64,000 bases of DNA from positions 25,346 through 89,345 of the forward strand of contig LARD01000002.1 in the NCBI GenBank assembly GCA_000980375.1, written 5' to 3'. This stretch comes from Clostridium sp. K4410.MGS-306. GTDB lineage: Bacteria; Cyanobacteriota; Vampirovibrionia; Gastranaerophilales; Gastranaerophilaceae. A program made the translations under genes and the position numbers. The notes beneath the pieces are model-generated. The model was not told where the DNA came from, ran no database searches, and saw only the letters and a list, made by a program, of their open reading frames with translations. Below, piece after piece: positions 17,717 through 27,001 of the stretch (its first letter is position 1; each line of letters starts with the position of its first letter).

Positions 17717-17902
17717 ATGACAAAAAACGAACGTATAAGAGCATTGAAAAAAGAATTTAAAATACTTTTGCAAAAATTAGAAAGATTACTCAAAACTACA
17801 AACAGACAAAACAGTATCGATGATGTCATTGACTTAATACAAACATTTTATTTTGTATATCACAAAGTTAGTGACTGCCAAAAACTCGTTTCAAAACTCT
17901 GA
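17717..17902 (+). CDS. Small basic helical protein, unknown
   Basis: This 61-residue ORF has AAGGACG 6-7 bases before ATG 17717. It is Lys- and Arg-rich at the start (MTKNERIRALKKEFKILLQK), then heptad-like Leu/Ile spacing suggests a helical bundle or short coiled coil. No family is recognised. Its place, divergent from the HTH gene across the 36-bp palindrome, suggests it belongs to the same module. Its reality rests on the ribosome site and context. Confidence 0.5.
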   Translation: MTKNERIRALKKEFKILLQKLERLLKTTNRQNSIDDVIDLIQTFYFVYHKVSDCQKLVSKL

Positions 17903-17937
17903 TTGACATTGCTCTAGATGGAATGTATTTTTAAAGT

Positions 17938-18540
17938 ATGATTTTTGACAACTCTGAATTTACAAAAGAATTGAACGAAAAACTCCACAATAAAGCCCAT
18001 GGCGGGGTTGTGTCATTTGTAACAGACACAGTCTGGGGTGTCGGCTGCCTGCCGGAGAATGAAAAAGGTGCGGAAAATATCTATGCACTCAAAAACCGCG
18101 ACCGCTCAAAACCTTTGATTCTTATGTCAAACAGTGTGGAGCACCTGCTGCCGTATGTAAAAAACATTCCCCCAAAAGCCCGTGAGCTGATGGAAAAACA
18201 TTTCCCCGGTGCATTGACTCTGATTTTTGAAAAATCAGACAAAACTCCCGACTACATAACATCTTACAAAAATACCGTAGGTATCCGTGTGCCGAATAAT
18301 CCTGTATTCAAGCGGCTTTGCGAGGTTGTTGACGGGCATGTTCTTGCAACAACAAGCGCAAATCTTTCCGGTCAGGACGCTGCTTCAAATTATGAAGAAG
18401 CTCTCAAAAACGTAGGCGCGCATGTGGATTATGTTTTTGAAGATTATGGCTTTCTCTGTCAGGGTCTTGCTTCTACCGTGGCGCTGGCTTTGGACGATGA
18501 AATTAAGGTGCTGCGTCAGGGCGAAGTTGTGATTGATTAA
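17938..18540 (+). CDS. tsaC: Threonylcarbamoyl-AMP synthase (TsaC/YrdC/Sua5 family)
   Basis: The 200-residue product is a single YrdC domain. It has the N-terminal GGVVSFVTDTVWGVGCL strand-loop, YALKNRDRSKPLILM with the substrate-binding KxR and SKPL elements, FPGALTLIFEKS and VGIRVPNNPV, then TTSANLSGQDAA. It makes threonylcarbamoyl-AMP from Thr, bicarbonate and ATP for the t6A37 modification of tRNAs reading ANN codons. The length fits the short TsaC form without a Sua5 domain. No clear ribosome site precedes ATG 17938. Confidence 0.92.
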   Translation: MIFDNSEFTKELNEKLHNKAHGGVVSFVTDTVWGVGCLPENEKGAENIYALKNRDRSKPLILMSNSVEHLLPYVKNIPPKARELMEKHFPGALTLIFEKSDKTPDYITSYKNTVGIRVPNNPVFKRLCEVVDGHVLATTSANLSGQDAASNYEEALKNVGAHVDYVFEDYGFLCQGLASTVALALDDEIKVLRQGEVVID

Positions 18541-18567
18541 GCTATGTAAAGCTCGCTGCTACTTTGT

Positions 18568-18596
18568 TTGACCCTGGTTTTACTTTGATTTAACAT
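18568..18596 (+). promoter_or_regulatory. Likely metK promoter
   Basis: TTGACC (18568-18573), a 17-base spacer and TAACAT (18591-18596) give a good sigma-70 match, leaving a 5' UTR of about 50 bases. That UTR can form a 5-bp CTCGC/GCGGG hairpin, and GAAAGGGAAC serves as ribosome site. Confidence 0.6.
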
Positions 18597-18650
18597 GTTT
18601 CTAATCTCGCAGAGTAACGCGGGTGTAATTATGAAAGGGAACATTACAAA

Positions 18651-19925
18651 ATGACATCAAAAAGATTTCTTTTTACGTCAGAATCTGTTACAGAAGGCCA
18701 CCCCGACAAGGTGTGCGACCAAATTTCTGACGCAATTCTGGATGAATTCCTCACAAAAGACAAAAGCTCAAGAGTTGCTGCCGAAACTACAGTAACTACA
18801 GGTATGGCTCTTGTTTGCGGTGAAATCACATCCGACTGCTACGTGGATATCCCGTCAGTAGTAAGAAATACTATTAAAAATATCGGCTATGTCGGTAAAG
18901 AAGGCGGCGGTTTTGACTACAAAACTTGTGCTGTATTGACTTCTATCGATGAACAGTCTACAGACATTGCAGGTGGTGTAAACAAAGCGCTCGAATCAAG
19001 AAACGACAACTCTGACACTGCTTCAACCGAAACAGAAAACGTAGGTGCAGGCGACCAGGGTATTATGTTTGGCTTTGCTTGTGACGAAACACCCGAGCTT
19101 ATGCCTCTGCCCATCAGCCTTGCTCACAGACTGGCTTACAGACTTGCACAGGTTAGAAAAAACGGTTCTTTAGGCTACTTAAGACCCGACGGAAAATCAC
19201 AGGTTACGGTTGAATACGTTGATGGCAGACCTTCAAGAATTGATACTATCGTTCTTTCAACTCAGCACGACCCTGAAATCAACGGCGTGTCTGACAACAA
19301 AGAAGTACAGGAAATCATCAGACAGGATTTGATAGAAAAAGTTATTAAACCTGTATTTGAAAACGACGCTATCAAACCTGACGAAAACACAAAATACTTA
19401 ATCAACCCGTCAGGCAGATTCGTAATAGGCGGCCCTCAAGGCGATGCCGGTTTGACAGGCCGAAAAATCATCGTTGACACATACGGCGGTTACTCCCGTC
19501 ACGGCGGCGGTGCTTTCTCAGGCAAAGACCCCACAAAAGTAGACCGCTCTGCTGCTTATGCTACACGTTATGTGGCTAAAAACATCGTTAAAGCCGGCCT
19601 TGCTCAAAAATGCGAAGTTGAGCTCGGATACGCTATCGGTGTTGCAGAACCCGTGTCTGTTATGGTTGATACTTTCGGCACAGGCGTTATCTCTGATGAC
19701 GAAATATCAGAACTCGTAAGAAAGAATTTTGACTTAAGACCGGCTGCTATTATCAAGCAGTTTGACTTAAGAGGGCTGCCTTCCAAAAACGGCGGTAAAT
19801 TCTACCAGCTTCTAGCAGCTTACGGGCACATGGGCCGTACAGATATCGATGTTCCATGGGAAGCTACAGACAAGGCTGCTCAATTAAAAGAGCAGGCAGG
19901 TCTTAACTGCTGCGGCTGTAAATAA
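18651..19925 (+). CDS. metK: S-adenosylmethionine synthase
   Basis: The 424-residue product matches MetK along its length. The N-terminal [20 protein letters not shown] holds the ATP/Met-binding His and Asp, [10 protein letters not shown] is the central loop, and [20 protein letters not shown] and [19 protein letters not shown] carry phosphate-binding residues. It forms SAM from methionine and ATP in the cytosol. It is slightly longer than the usual 380-400 residues and ends in a Cys-rich NCCGCK tail, which is unusual and could bind a metal. It is monocistronic, with its own promoter and a strong terminator. Confidence 0.97.
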   Translation: MTSKRFLFTSESVTEGHPDKVCDQISDAILDEFLTKDKSSRVAAETTVTTGMALVCGEITSDCYVDIPSVVRNTIKNIGYVGKEGGGFDYKTCAVLTSIDEQSTDIAGGVNKALESRNDNSDTASTETENVGAGDQGIMFGFACDETPELMPLPISLAHRLAYRLAQVRKNGSLGYLRPDGKSQVTVEYVDGRPSRIDTIVLSTQHDPEINGVSDNKEVQEIIRQDLIEKVIKPVFENDAIKPDENTKYLINPSGRFVIGGPQGDAGLTGRKIIVDTYGGYSRHGGGAFSGKDPTKVDRSAAYATRYVAKNIVKAGLAQKCEVELGYAIGVAEPVSVMVDTFGTGVISDDEISELVRKNFDLRPAAIIKQFDLRGLPSKNGGKFYQLLAAYGHMGRTDIDVPWEATDKAAQLKEQAGLNCCGCK

Positions 19926-19944
19926 GAATTTACACGATTGCAAA

Positions 19945-19977
19945 ACGGGTTGTTTTTTGTAAACAGCCCGTTTTTTT
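19945..19977 (+). terminator. Intrinsic terminator of metK
   Basis: ACGGGTTGTT (19945-19954) pairs with AACAGCCCGT (19962-19971), one G-U pair, followed by seven T. Confidence 0.92.
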
Positions 19978-20067
19978 AATAAAAATTTATCAATTTTGCT
20001 CAATTTTTTTGTAAAATGGCTAAAAAATGGTAAAATATTTAAATATATTATGGTTTTGGAGTAATTA

Positions 20068-21798
20068 ATGACAGGTATCGAAACACAAACACAAAAACTG
20101 ACCGGAGCTCAAATATTTTTGGAATGCCTGAAAAAAGTCGGCGTTGATGAAATTTTCGGCTATCCGGGCGGTGTAATATTGACTATATACGAGGCGCTTT
20201 ACAACTGCCCTGAAATCAAACACTACCTCGTGCGCCACGAGCAGGCTGCAATCCATGCAGCAGAAGGCTATGCGCGTGTTACGGGCAAGGCAGGTGTTGC
20301 ACTTGTGACTTCAGGCCCGGGGGCAACAAATGCTATTACAGGTATTGCAAATGCCTACTACGACGGCTATCCGCTTGTTGTGTTCACCGGTCAGGTCGGC
20401 TCCAACCAGATTGGAAACGATGCTTTTCAAGAGGCTGATATTATAGGAATCACAAGACCTTGCTGCAAACACAACTATCTTGTAAAAGACGTAAAAGACC
20501 TTTCTCGTGTTATAAAAGAGGCTTTTCATATTGCAACAACCGGCAAACCCGGCCCTGTTGTTGTTGATATGCCCAAGGATATTCTAAGCGCCTCAACAGA
20601 GTTTGTCTGGCCCGATTGTGTGAAACTGCCGGGCTACAACCCGAATTACAACGGCCACCCGAAACAGGTGTCCAAAGCGCTTGAACTTTTGTGTGATGCG
20701 GAAAGACCTGTTATTATTGCAGGCGGCGGTATCATTGCCTCTGATGCCATGGCAGAAGTAAAACAGCTGGCTGACAAATTAAATATCCCCGTCACAAACA
20801 CGCTCATGGCCAAAGGCGCTTTTCCCGAGACTGACGAGCGCTCGCTTGGAATGCTCGGTATGCACGGGAATTTCTGGGCAAATTATGCTGTTACAAACTG
20901 CGATGTGCTCTTTGCTATCGGAACACGTTTTAATGACCGTATTACAGGCTGTCTCAAACGTTTTGCAAAAGACGCACAGATTATCCACGTTGATATTGAC
21001 CCGTGTTCTATCAACAAAAACGTAAAAATAGACATCCCCATTATCGGGGACGCAAAAAATGTTATGCGCTCCATGCTCGAGGAGTTTGACTCCAATAATT
21101 ACGAGATAAATTACGAAGTCAAACAGTCATGGCGTGAACAAATAAACGAGTGGAAGAAAAAACGCCCCGCGCAGGAAAAACATGAGGGCAAACTAAGCTC
21201 CATTACTGTAATCGAGAAACTTTATGAATACACAAAAAATCTTGACCCTATTATTTGTACAGAGGTCGGCCAGCATCAGATGTGGGCAGCACAGCTTATA
21301 AAATTTGATAAACCCAGAAGGTTTGTCACATCAGGCGGCCTTGGCACAATGGGATTCGGCTTCCCGGCTGCAATGGGTGCGGCTGTGGGCCTGAAAGACA
21401 AGTTGATTATAAACATTGCGGGAGATGGCAGTATTCAGATGAATATACAGGAGCTTGCAACGTGTGTGGAATACAAACTGCCTGTAATTAACATAATCAT
21501 TAACAACGGATACCTCGGTATGGTGCGCCAGTGGCAGGAAAAACTCTATCACAAGCATTATTCCGAAACTAAAATCTCCGGCCCTGATTTTGTAAAAGTG
21601 GCAGAGGCGTACGGTGCACGCGGTTTCAGAGTTACAAAAGAAGAGGAAATCATCCCCGTATTGCAGCAGGCCATTGAATGCAAACAACCTGTGTTTATAG
21701 ATTTTGTGGTGGACGAGTACGAGATGGTTTATCCGTGGGTTCTGGCAGGCAACCCGCTTAACAAGGTGCTTTTGTCCAACGACTGTCCAATAAATTAA
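20068..21798 (+). CDS. ilvB: Acetolactate synthase, large subunit
   Basis: The 576-residue product is a thiamine-diphosphate enzyme of the acetohydroxyacid synthase type. The N-terminal domain has FGYPGGVILTIYEAL, the conserved catalytic Glu in VRHEQAAIHAAEGYAR, and GVALVTSGPGATNAITGIA. The central FAD domain follows. The C-terminal domain has GTMGFGFPAAMGA and the Mg/ThDP motif NIAGDGSIQMNIQELATCVE ending in INNGYLGMVRQWQ. It makes acetolactate or acetohydroxybutyrate, the first shared step of Val, Leu and Ile synthesis. TGGAGTAATTA precedes ATG 20068. The small subunit gene follows after 14 bases. Confidence 0.96.
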   Translation: MTGIETQTQKLTGAQIFLECLKKVGVDEIFGYPGGVILTIYEALYNCPEIKHYLVRHEQAAIHAAEGYARVTGKAGVALVTSGPGATNAITGIANAYYDGYPLVVFTGQVGSNQIGNDAFQEADIIGITRPCCKHNYLVKDVKDLSRVIKEAFHIATTGKPGPVVVDMPKDILSASTEFVWPDCVKLPGYNPNYNGHPKQVSKALELLCDAERPVIIAGGGIIASDAMAEVKQLADKLNIPVTNTLMAKGAFPETDERSLGMLGMHGNFWANYAVTNCDVLFAIGTRFNDRITGCLKRFAKDAQIIHVDIDPCSINKNVKIDIPIIGDAKNVMRSMLEEFDSNNYEINYEVKQSWREQINEWKKKRPAQEKHEGKLSSITVIEKLYEYTKNLDPIICTEVGQHQMWAAQLIKFDKPRRFVTSGGLGTMGFGFPAAMGAAVGLKDKLIINIAGDGSIQMNIQELATCVEYKLPVINIIINNGYLGMVRQWQEKLYHKHYSETKISGPDFVKVAEAYGARGFRVTKEEEIIPVLQQAIECKQPVFIDFVVDEYEMVYPWVLAGNPLNKVLLSNDCPIN

Positions 21799-21812
21799 CA
21801 TAAGGATTTAAA

Positions 21813-22346
21813 ATGAACAATAAAAACCATGTAATATCAGTACTAGTTAAAGATGAAGCGGGCATAGTCTCGCGCGTAAGCGGCCTGTTTTCAGGCAGAG
21901 GCTACAGCATTGAGAGCATTACTGCCGCACAGACAAACGAAAAGGGTTATGCAAGACTCACAATAGAAACCTCGGGCGGCGATGCTGATGTCATTGAACA
22001 GATTACAAAACAGCTCAACAGGCTCATCCCTGTGTTAAAGGTTATTGACCTTGGCGATGTGGAGTCTATTGAGCGCGAGCTTATACTGTGCAAGGTGAAT
22101 GCAAAAGATGAGGACCGCTCTGAAATATTGAGGATTGCGGAAATCTTCGGTGCAAAAATCATTGACGTAACCCCCAGAACCTATACGCTGCAAGCGATTG
22201 GTGATGAAAGACAAATCCGTTCTTTAATCGAGCTTTTGCGCCCTATCGGGATAAGAGAGCTAGTGCGCTCGGGCAAAGTCGGCATTACACGTGCAAACCA
22301 GTTTGCAACAACCGGCAGCACAAACGGCTCGCCAAAGGCAGAATAG
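21813..22346 (+). CDS. ilvN: Acetolactate synthase, small regulatory subunit
   Basis: The 177-residue product has an N-terminal ACT domain (HVISVLVKDEAGIVSRVSGL, FSGRGYSIESITA) and the ALS_ss C-terminal domain (RELILCKVNAKDEDRSEI, FGAKIIDVTPRTYTLQAIG). It binds the large subunit, raises its activity and mediates feedback inhibition by valine. Length and order fit the IlvH/IlvN type. It follows ilvB with a 14-base gap and its stop lies one base before the ATG of the DUF4127 gene, so the three are likely one operon. Confidence 0.95.
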   Translation: MNNKNHVISVLVKDEAGIVSRVSGLFSGRGYSIESITAAQTNEKGYARLTIETSGGDADVIEQITKQLNRLIPVLKVIDLGDVESIERELILCKVNAKDEDRSEILRIAEIFGAKIIDVTPRTYTLQAIGDERQIRSLIELLRPIGIRELVRSGKVGITRANQFATTGSTNGSPKAE

Positions 22347-22347
22347 T

Positions 22348-23736
22348 ATGGCAGGCTTGAACATAGCGTTTATTCCCATAGATAACAGGCCTGTGTGCTA
22401 CACTCTGGCACAGCAGATTGCTGCAATTGACAGGGATTTGGCTCTGTTTCTGCCTCCTCGTGAAATGCTCGGTGATTTGAATCGCAGCGCTGATATCAAC
22501 GGCATTTTTAGCTGGCTTAAGAAGCTTGAAAATATTGACAGTATTGTTGTTTCCCTCGACACAATTGCATACGGAGGATTAATACCTTCGCGCCGTTCAA
22601 GTGAAACTTTTGAAGAAATAAAAAAAAGAATGGAAAGTTTTTTCGCTCTGTTACGGGAGAAAAATACAAAAGTATATGCTTTCTCAAGCATAATGCGTAT
22701 TTCAAACAACAACATCAATGAAGAGGAAAAAGAATACTGGAGCCTTTACGGCGAAAAGATTTTTAAATATTCCTACGAATTGCACAAAAATGCGCCTGAT
22801 ACGGATGTAAAGGCGGATGTGCCGCCTGAAATTATTCAGGATTACCTCAAAACAAGACAGAGAAACTTTGAAATAAACAAAATGTATCTCAATCTGTCGA
22901 AACAGGGGGTGTTTGAAACTCTTGTGTTTTCAAAAGATGATTGCGCAAAATACGGACTAAATGTGGGCGAGGCGCAGGTGCTTGAAGAGTCTATCAGAGC
23001 AAACGCTCTCAATGCTCTTGTTAAAACCGGTGCGGATGAAATCCCCCTTAGCCTGTTGAGCCGTGCGCTGGCAGGGGGAAGGGTAATCAAAATAGCACCC
23101 GTGTTTACACAAAAAGATTATACAAACAGAATTTCCAAATACGAAGATGTGAGCGTGTCGGATTCTGTCAGGGGGCAGATTGAGCTTGCGCACTGCGAGG
23201 TTGCGGATGTTTCGGATGCGGATATTGTTCTTGTTATAAACAATTTTAAACAGGAGCAAGGTGAGCTTGTTATGGGGGTTGATGTTGAGGGGTTTGACGG
23301 CGACATTGAACTGCCTCAAAAACCTTATTTAATAGCTGATATTCTCAACGCCAACGGCGCGGACAACAGTTTTGTCAAAAAGTTTTTTGAAAAGCAAATT
23401 GATTGGGACAAGTTTTTGGGTTATGCAGGCTGGAACACAACAGGCAACACTTTAGGCAGTGCATTGTGCTGCGCAATCGTCAAATTTCTTGCAAAAAATC
23501 CTGATATACGAGCTTTTAAAAAAGTGCAGGCAGTGCGTTTTCTCGACGATTGGGCGTATCAGGCAAATGTTAGAAAAGACCTCAAATCACGCTTTGACAA
23601 GCCTGATATTGAGGCGTTAAAGGCTTTGATGCAGCCTTTTGAAAAAACTCTGCAGGAAAAAACAGGGCTTGATTTAACCACGACAAAGTATTCCTACCCG
23701 TGGAACAGATTTTTTGAAATTGAAGTATCTGTTTAG
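22348..23736 (+). CDS. DUF4127 family protein
   Basis: The 462-residue product is called from ATG 22348, one base after the ilvN stop, with AAAGGCAG upstream. A longer in-frame start inside ilvN (22291) is unlikely. IAFIPIDNRPVCYTLAQQIA at the N-terminus, LPPREMLG, SLDTIAYGGLIPSRRS and the later LGYAGWNTTGNTLGSALC are conserved features of DUF4127. No enzyme activity is established that I know of; the Asp/Asn/Arg-rich conserved stretches suggest a hydrolase or carbohydrate-related enzyme. No signal peptide is seen. It meets the convergent GH57 gene with no spacer. Confidence 0.88.
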   Translation: MAGLNIAFIPIDNRPVCYTLAQQIAAIDRDLALFLPPREMLGDLNRSADINGIFSWLKKLENIDSIVVSLDTIAYGGLIPSRRSSETFEEIKKRMESFFALLREKNTKVYAFSSIMRISNNNINEEEKEYWSLYGEKIFKYSYELHKNAPDTDVKADVPPEIIQDYLKTRQRNFEINKMYLNLSKQGVFETLVFSKDDCAKYGLNVGEAQVLEESIRANALNALVKTGADEIPLSLLSRALAGGRVIKIAPVFTQKDYTNRISKYEDVSVSDSVRGQIELAHCEVADVSDADIVLVINNFKQEQGELVMGVDVEGFDGDIELPQKPYLIADILNANGADNSFVKKFFEKQIDWDKFLGYAGWNTTGNTLGSALCCAIVKFLAKNPDIRAFKKVQAVRFLDDWAYQANVRKDLKSRFDKPDIEALKALMQPFEKTLQEKTGLDLTTTKYSYPWNRFFEIEVSV

Positions 23737-26325
23737 TTAGTTTTTGTCTTTATTTTTGTCCTTGAGCTCTTTCATAGCTGCTGTCAGAGGCGACATTGCT
23801 TTGTCAAAGGTTTCTTTGTAAAAATCTGTGTTGATGTTCAATTTGTTGCCAAGCTCTAAAAGCAGCAGCACAAATTTTCTGTCATAGTCGTCTTTGAGCT
23901 CGTCAATGTTTGACACAACGTCTTCCAGTATTTCGTGGATTTTGTTGAAGTAGATGTTTTGAGATTCCGACGTATCAATGCGCAGCTCAAGCGCTTCTAC
24001 GTATCTGAACAGGCTTAAGACAGCTTCTATTGTATGGATTTCCGGATTTTTGGACAAAGCATACATTGCATCTGTGACTTTTTCTGTAAAGATAGTGTTT
24101 GCAAGCTTTTTGTCGAGTTTTACACCCAGCATTTTTGCCTCGTTATGGATATCAATTGCCTCTTGCATTTCGTGGTCGTTGAGTGATTTTTCAGAGGCTT
24201 CCAGCTGTTTGTTAAACTCAATACCGAGCACGTATCTGGCTGCAATTTTGAACTCGTCAGGCGGATTGAGGCCAAGGTTTTTGAAGTGGAAAATAGAGGC
24301 TTTTCCGTCTTCGTAAATATCTTTGTAAAGGCCTGAAAATTTGTTTGTCTTGCCTTGAATCATAATGTTCAGGATTTTTCTTCTTTCTTCAATAAAGATA
24401 TCCTTGAGCGTGTAGTATTCTGTGCCGAAGTTTTCATCAAGGCTTCTGATGATTTCTGTGAGCGGGTAGTTTACAAAAGTGGAGGTAAGATTTTTTTGAA
24501 TTTCTGAGAACTCTTCTGCTGAAGAATACTCTTTTATTGCACAGTGGAAATCGCCGCCCGAGTATTTGAGTAGAGCAAATATCAGGTCGAATTTTTCCAG
24601 AGTAATCTGTGATTTTATCTGTACACGTCCTATGTAGAGGCTGTTTTTGCCTTTTGATACTGTTTTGTAATTTAAACGCTTGATGTCATAGCAGTACAGG
24701 CTTGTTTCGTCGTCTGTTTCTTCGTAGAGCGAAACTATTGCCCACAGGCTGGCTATTTGTTTGATTGTTACAACGGAAGGTTTTACAAATTTTCTGTAAA
24801 TATCAGCACCGGTGCCAAACTCTTTTATGTTGCTTTGAGCGCCGGAGAGGATGTTTACAAACTCTGTTTCAAAGTCTTGTTGCGTAAAGTTTGCCGCAAG
24901 CTGCATTGCACGGGCAGCGTATTTCATAATCTGGGTTGTTTCAATGCCGGAAATATCAGCAAAGAACCAGCCGCAGCTTGTGTACATAAGCATTGCCTGT
25001 CTTTGCATTTCAAGAAGCTTCATCGCAGCAACTTTATCCTGATCGTTGCATTCAGGTTTGAGGTTGTTTTTGCAGAAGTTTTTGATGGCGAGCTCTGTTC
25101 TGTCTAAAATGACGTTAATGTATTCGTTTCGCACTTCCCACGGGTCTTTTGTAAAGAATTTTTTGCCCTGTTTTTCGTAAAGTGCAATGAGGTTGTCTCT
25201 CAGGTAATCGAGTGCGTTTCTTAACGGTTCTCTCCATCTCTGGTTCCAGCTTGGCTGGCCGCCTGTTGAGCAGCCGCAATCTTCTTTCCATCTGCCCACG
25301 CCGTGAAAACAGCTCCATGAAGATGCCTGTTTGATGTCTACTTCGTCGTGAACACCGTATTTTTCAAGGTATTCACCGTAGTTTGTAATTGTGAAGCCCG
25401 CATCTTGAGCTTTCACGCGAAGCACGTAAGCAAGCGCCATATCGCCGAATTTTGTATGGTGGCCGTAGCTTTCACCGTCTGTGCCGATGTTTATCAGCTG
25501 CGGGTAGTTTCTGTCGTTTGAGATACCTTCTTTTAAACGGTTAACAAATTTGTTTCCGTCCTGTAGTATGTTGTCAAACGCAACGGATTTTGAGATTGCG
25601 CCGTCATAAAAGAACAGGTCGACAAATTTTTTGGGATTGTTTTTGATAAAGTATCTGTAAGGTTTAGCAGGGTCAATATTTCCCCAGCCTGCGTCAGTCC
25701 AGTCTTTTGCACCCATTTTTCTGTATTTTAAAGACTGATACGGCGACAGAATTGTAAATTTGATTCCGTTGTCGGCAAGTACTTCCAAAGTCTCATCATC
25801 AACAGCTGTCTCGGCCAGCCACATGCCTTCCGGCATTCTGCCAAATCTGTATTCAAAATCTCTTATGCCCCATTTTACCTGAGTTTCTTTGTCACGGCGG
25901 TTTGCAAGGGGCATGATTATGTGGTTGTATACCTGTGCAATGGCGTTTCCGTGTCCTGAAAATTTTACACGGCTTACAACATCTGCTTTTATGATTCTTT
26001 CGTAAGTCTTTGGAGCGTGTTTTTCCATCCACGACAAAAGCGTGGGGCCGAAGTTGTAGCTCATCAAAGAGTAGTTGTTTACAATGTCTAAAACTTTGTT
26101 TTTGTTGTCCACAATCCTTGAGGCGGAATTCGGGTTGTAGCATTCGAGATTTACCCTCTCGTTCCAATCATGGAATGGCAGTGCGCTGTCTTGCAGCTCG
26201 ATTGCCTCAAGCCACGGGTTTTCTCTTGGCGGTTGATAAAAATGCCCGTGGATGGTCAGGTATTTTTTATCTTTGTCTTTGATTTCAGCAGCATTTGCTT
26301 TATCGTTAGATTTATTTGTACTCAT
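23737..26325 (-). CDS. GH57-family glycoside hydrolase with DUF3536 domain
   Basis: The 862-residue product opens with YLTIHGHFYQPPRENPWLEA, the N-terminal GH57 signature with its His, then SYNFGPTLLSWMEKHAP, AIAQVYNHIIMPLANRRDK, GMWLAETAVDDETLEVLADN with the expected catalytic Glu, and INIGTDGESYGHHTKFGD with the acid Asp. The C-terminal half is the helical DUF3536 region. Family members cut or remodel alpha-glucans, so with glgA a role in glycogen metabolism is likely. No signal peptide is seen, so it acts in the cytoplasm. The run EELKDKNKDKN ends the protein. Confidence 0.92.
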   Translation of the reverse strand: MSTNKSNDKANAAEIKDKDKKYLTIHGHFYQPPRENPWLEAIELQDSALPFHDWNERVNLECYNPNSASRIVDNKNKVLDIVNNYSLMSYNFGPTLLSWMEKHAPKTYERIIKADVVSRVKFSGHGNAIAQVYNHIIMPLANRRDKETQVKWGIRDFEYRFGRMPEGMWLAETAVDDETLEVLADNGIKFTILSPYQSLKYRKMGAKDWTDAGWGNIDPAKPYRYFIKNNPKKFVDLFFYDGAISKSVAFDNILQDGNKFVNRLKEGISNDRNYPQLINIGTDGESYGHHTKFGDMALAYVLRVKAQDAGFTITNYGEYLEKYGVHDEVDIKQASSWSCFHGVGRWKEDCGCSTGGQPSWNQRWREPLRNALDYLRDNLIALYEKQGKKFFTKDPWEVRNEYINVILDRTELAIKNFCKNNLKPECNDQDKVAAMKLLEMQRQAMLMYTSCGWFFADISGIETTQIMKYAARAMQLAANFTQQDFETEFVNILSGAQSNIKEFGTGADIYRKFVKPSVVTIKQIASLWAIVSLYEETDDETSLYCYDIKRLNYKTVSKGKNSLYIGRVQIKSQITLEKFDLIFALLKYSGGDFHCAIKEYSSAEEFSEIQKNLTSTFVNYPLTEIIRSLDENFGTEYYTLKDIFIEERRKILNIMIQGKTNKFSGLYKDIYEDGKASIFHFKNLGLNPPDEFKIAARYVLGIEFNKQLEASEKSLNDHEMQEAIDIHNEAKMLGVKLDKKLANTIFTEKVTDAMYALSKNPEIHTIEAVLSLFRYVEALELRIDTSESQNIYFNKIHEILEDVVSNIDELKDDYDRKFVLLLLELGNKLNINTDFYKETFDKAMSPLTAAMKELKDKNKDKN

Positions 26326-26395
26326 TTTTAATAACTCCGCAACTTCTTCTTTGTGTGAATAACATTATACAGACATGTATCAGTTAATTTCAAAT

Positions 26396-26935
26396 TTATG
26401 CTTTTTTCTTTGTATCTTTGTTTTTCTTATCTACAACGATGAGTTTTTCTGTATCAATCCACGGGTCTGTCAAAGCGTTTGAAAAGACTTTTCCGTAAAC
26501 TTCGATTATGTCGCCCGAATCAAGGTCAATAAATTTTTCTGCGTCAGCGCGTTTGATAAAAATTTTCATCTCCGATAACGGGATTGTATGGTCTGTCACA
26601 TCGTCTCTTTTGATTAAGAAAGAAATGTATTTTTGTGAATCTCTCAAAGCAGGTTTGTAATCCAGCCCGAGTGTGGAGAACTTGTCAAAAGCTGCTGTGA
26701 ACTTGATTTTTTTATTCAAATACATATCGGGATTTGCCACAACATCGAGCGGTTTTACACAGATATACTCACCTGCATTTGCCGGAGGTGCTGTGTTTTG
26801 AACTGCTTTTGTTTCTGCTTTTTGTGCTGCTGCAAGGTTGAGGTCTACAGATTTTGGTGCTGTTGCCGCAAACGCAAACAATCCTCCTGCCAGTACCAGC
26901 GCTGCTATTAATGAAGTGACTATTTTATTTTTCAT
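26396..26935 (-). CDS. Secreted protein with OB-like domain, unknown
   Basis: The 179-residue product starts with a Sec signal peptide (about 1-25, KNKIVTSLIAALVLAGGLFA) without a lipobox Cys, followed by an Ala/Gln-rich linker. From about residue 60, VKPLDVVANPDMYLNKKIKF, FLIKRDDVTDHTIPLSEMKI and LDSGDIIEVYGKVF look like an OB-fold strand pattern, comparable to periplasmic nucleic-acid- or ligand-binding domains of unknown function. It ends with a Lys-rich tail. It lies between the GT-C-like and GH57 genes with gaps of about 66-70 bases, so it may have its own promoter. I do not recognise a named family. Confidence 0.7.
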   Translation of the reverse strand: MKNKIVTSLIAALVLAGGLFAFAATAPKSVDLNLAAAQKAETKAVQNTAPPANAGEYICVKPLDVVANPDMYLNKKIKFTAAFDKFSTLGLDYKPALRDSQKYISFLIKRDDVTDHTIPLSEMKIFIKRADAEKFIDLDSGDIIEVYGKVFSNALTDPWIDTEKLIVVDKKNKDTKKKA

Positions 26936-27001
26936 GATTTTTACCTTATTTTTCTGTGATTTTAACTTTTTAATTTTAACATATTTATTCTAAATAGTAA
27001 T

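Noticed and set aside
18541..18650. Possible SAM riboswitch before metK
   Set aside because: The 5' UTR after the likely promoter is only about 50 bases with one weak hairpin, and no SAM-I, SAM-II or SAM-III core motif is visible.
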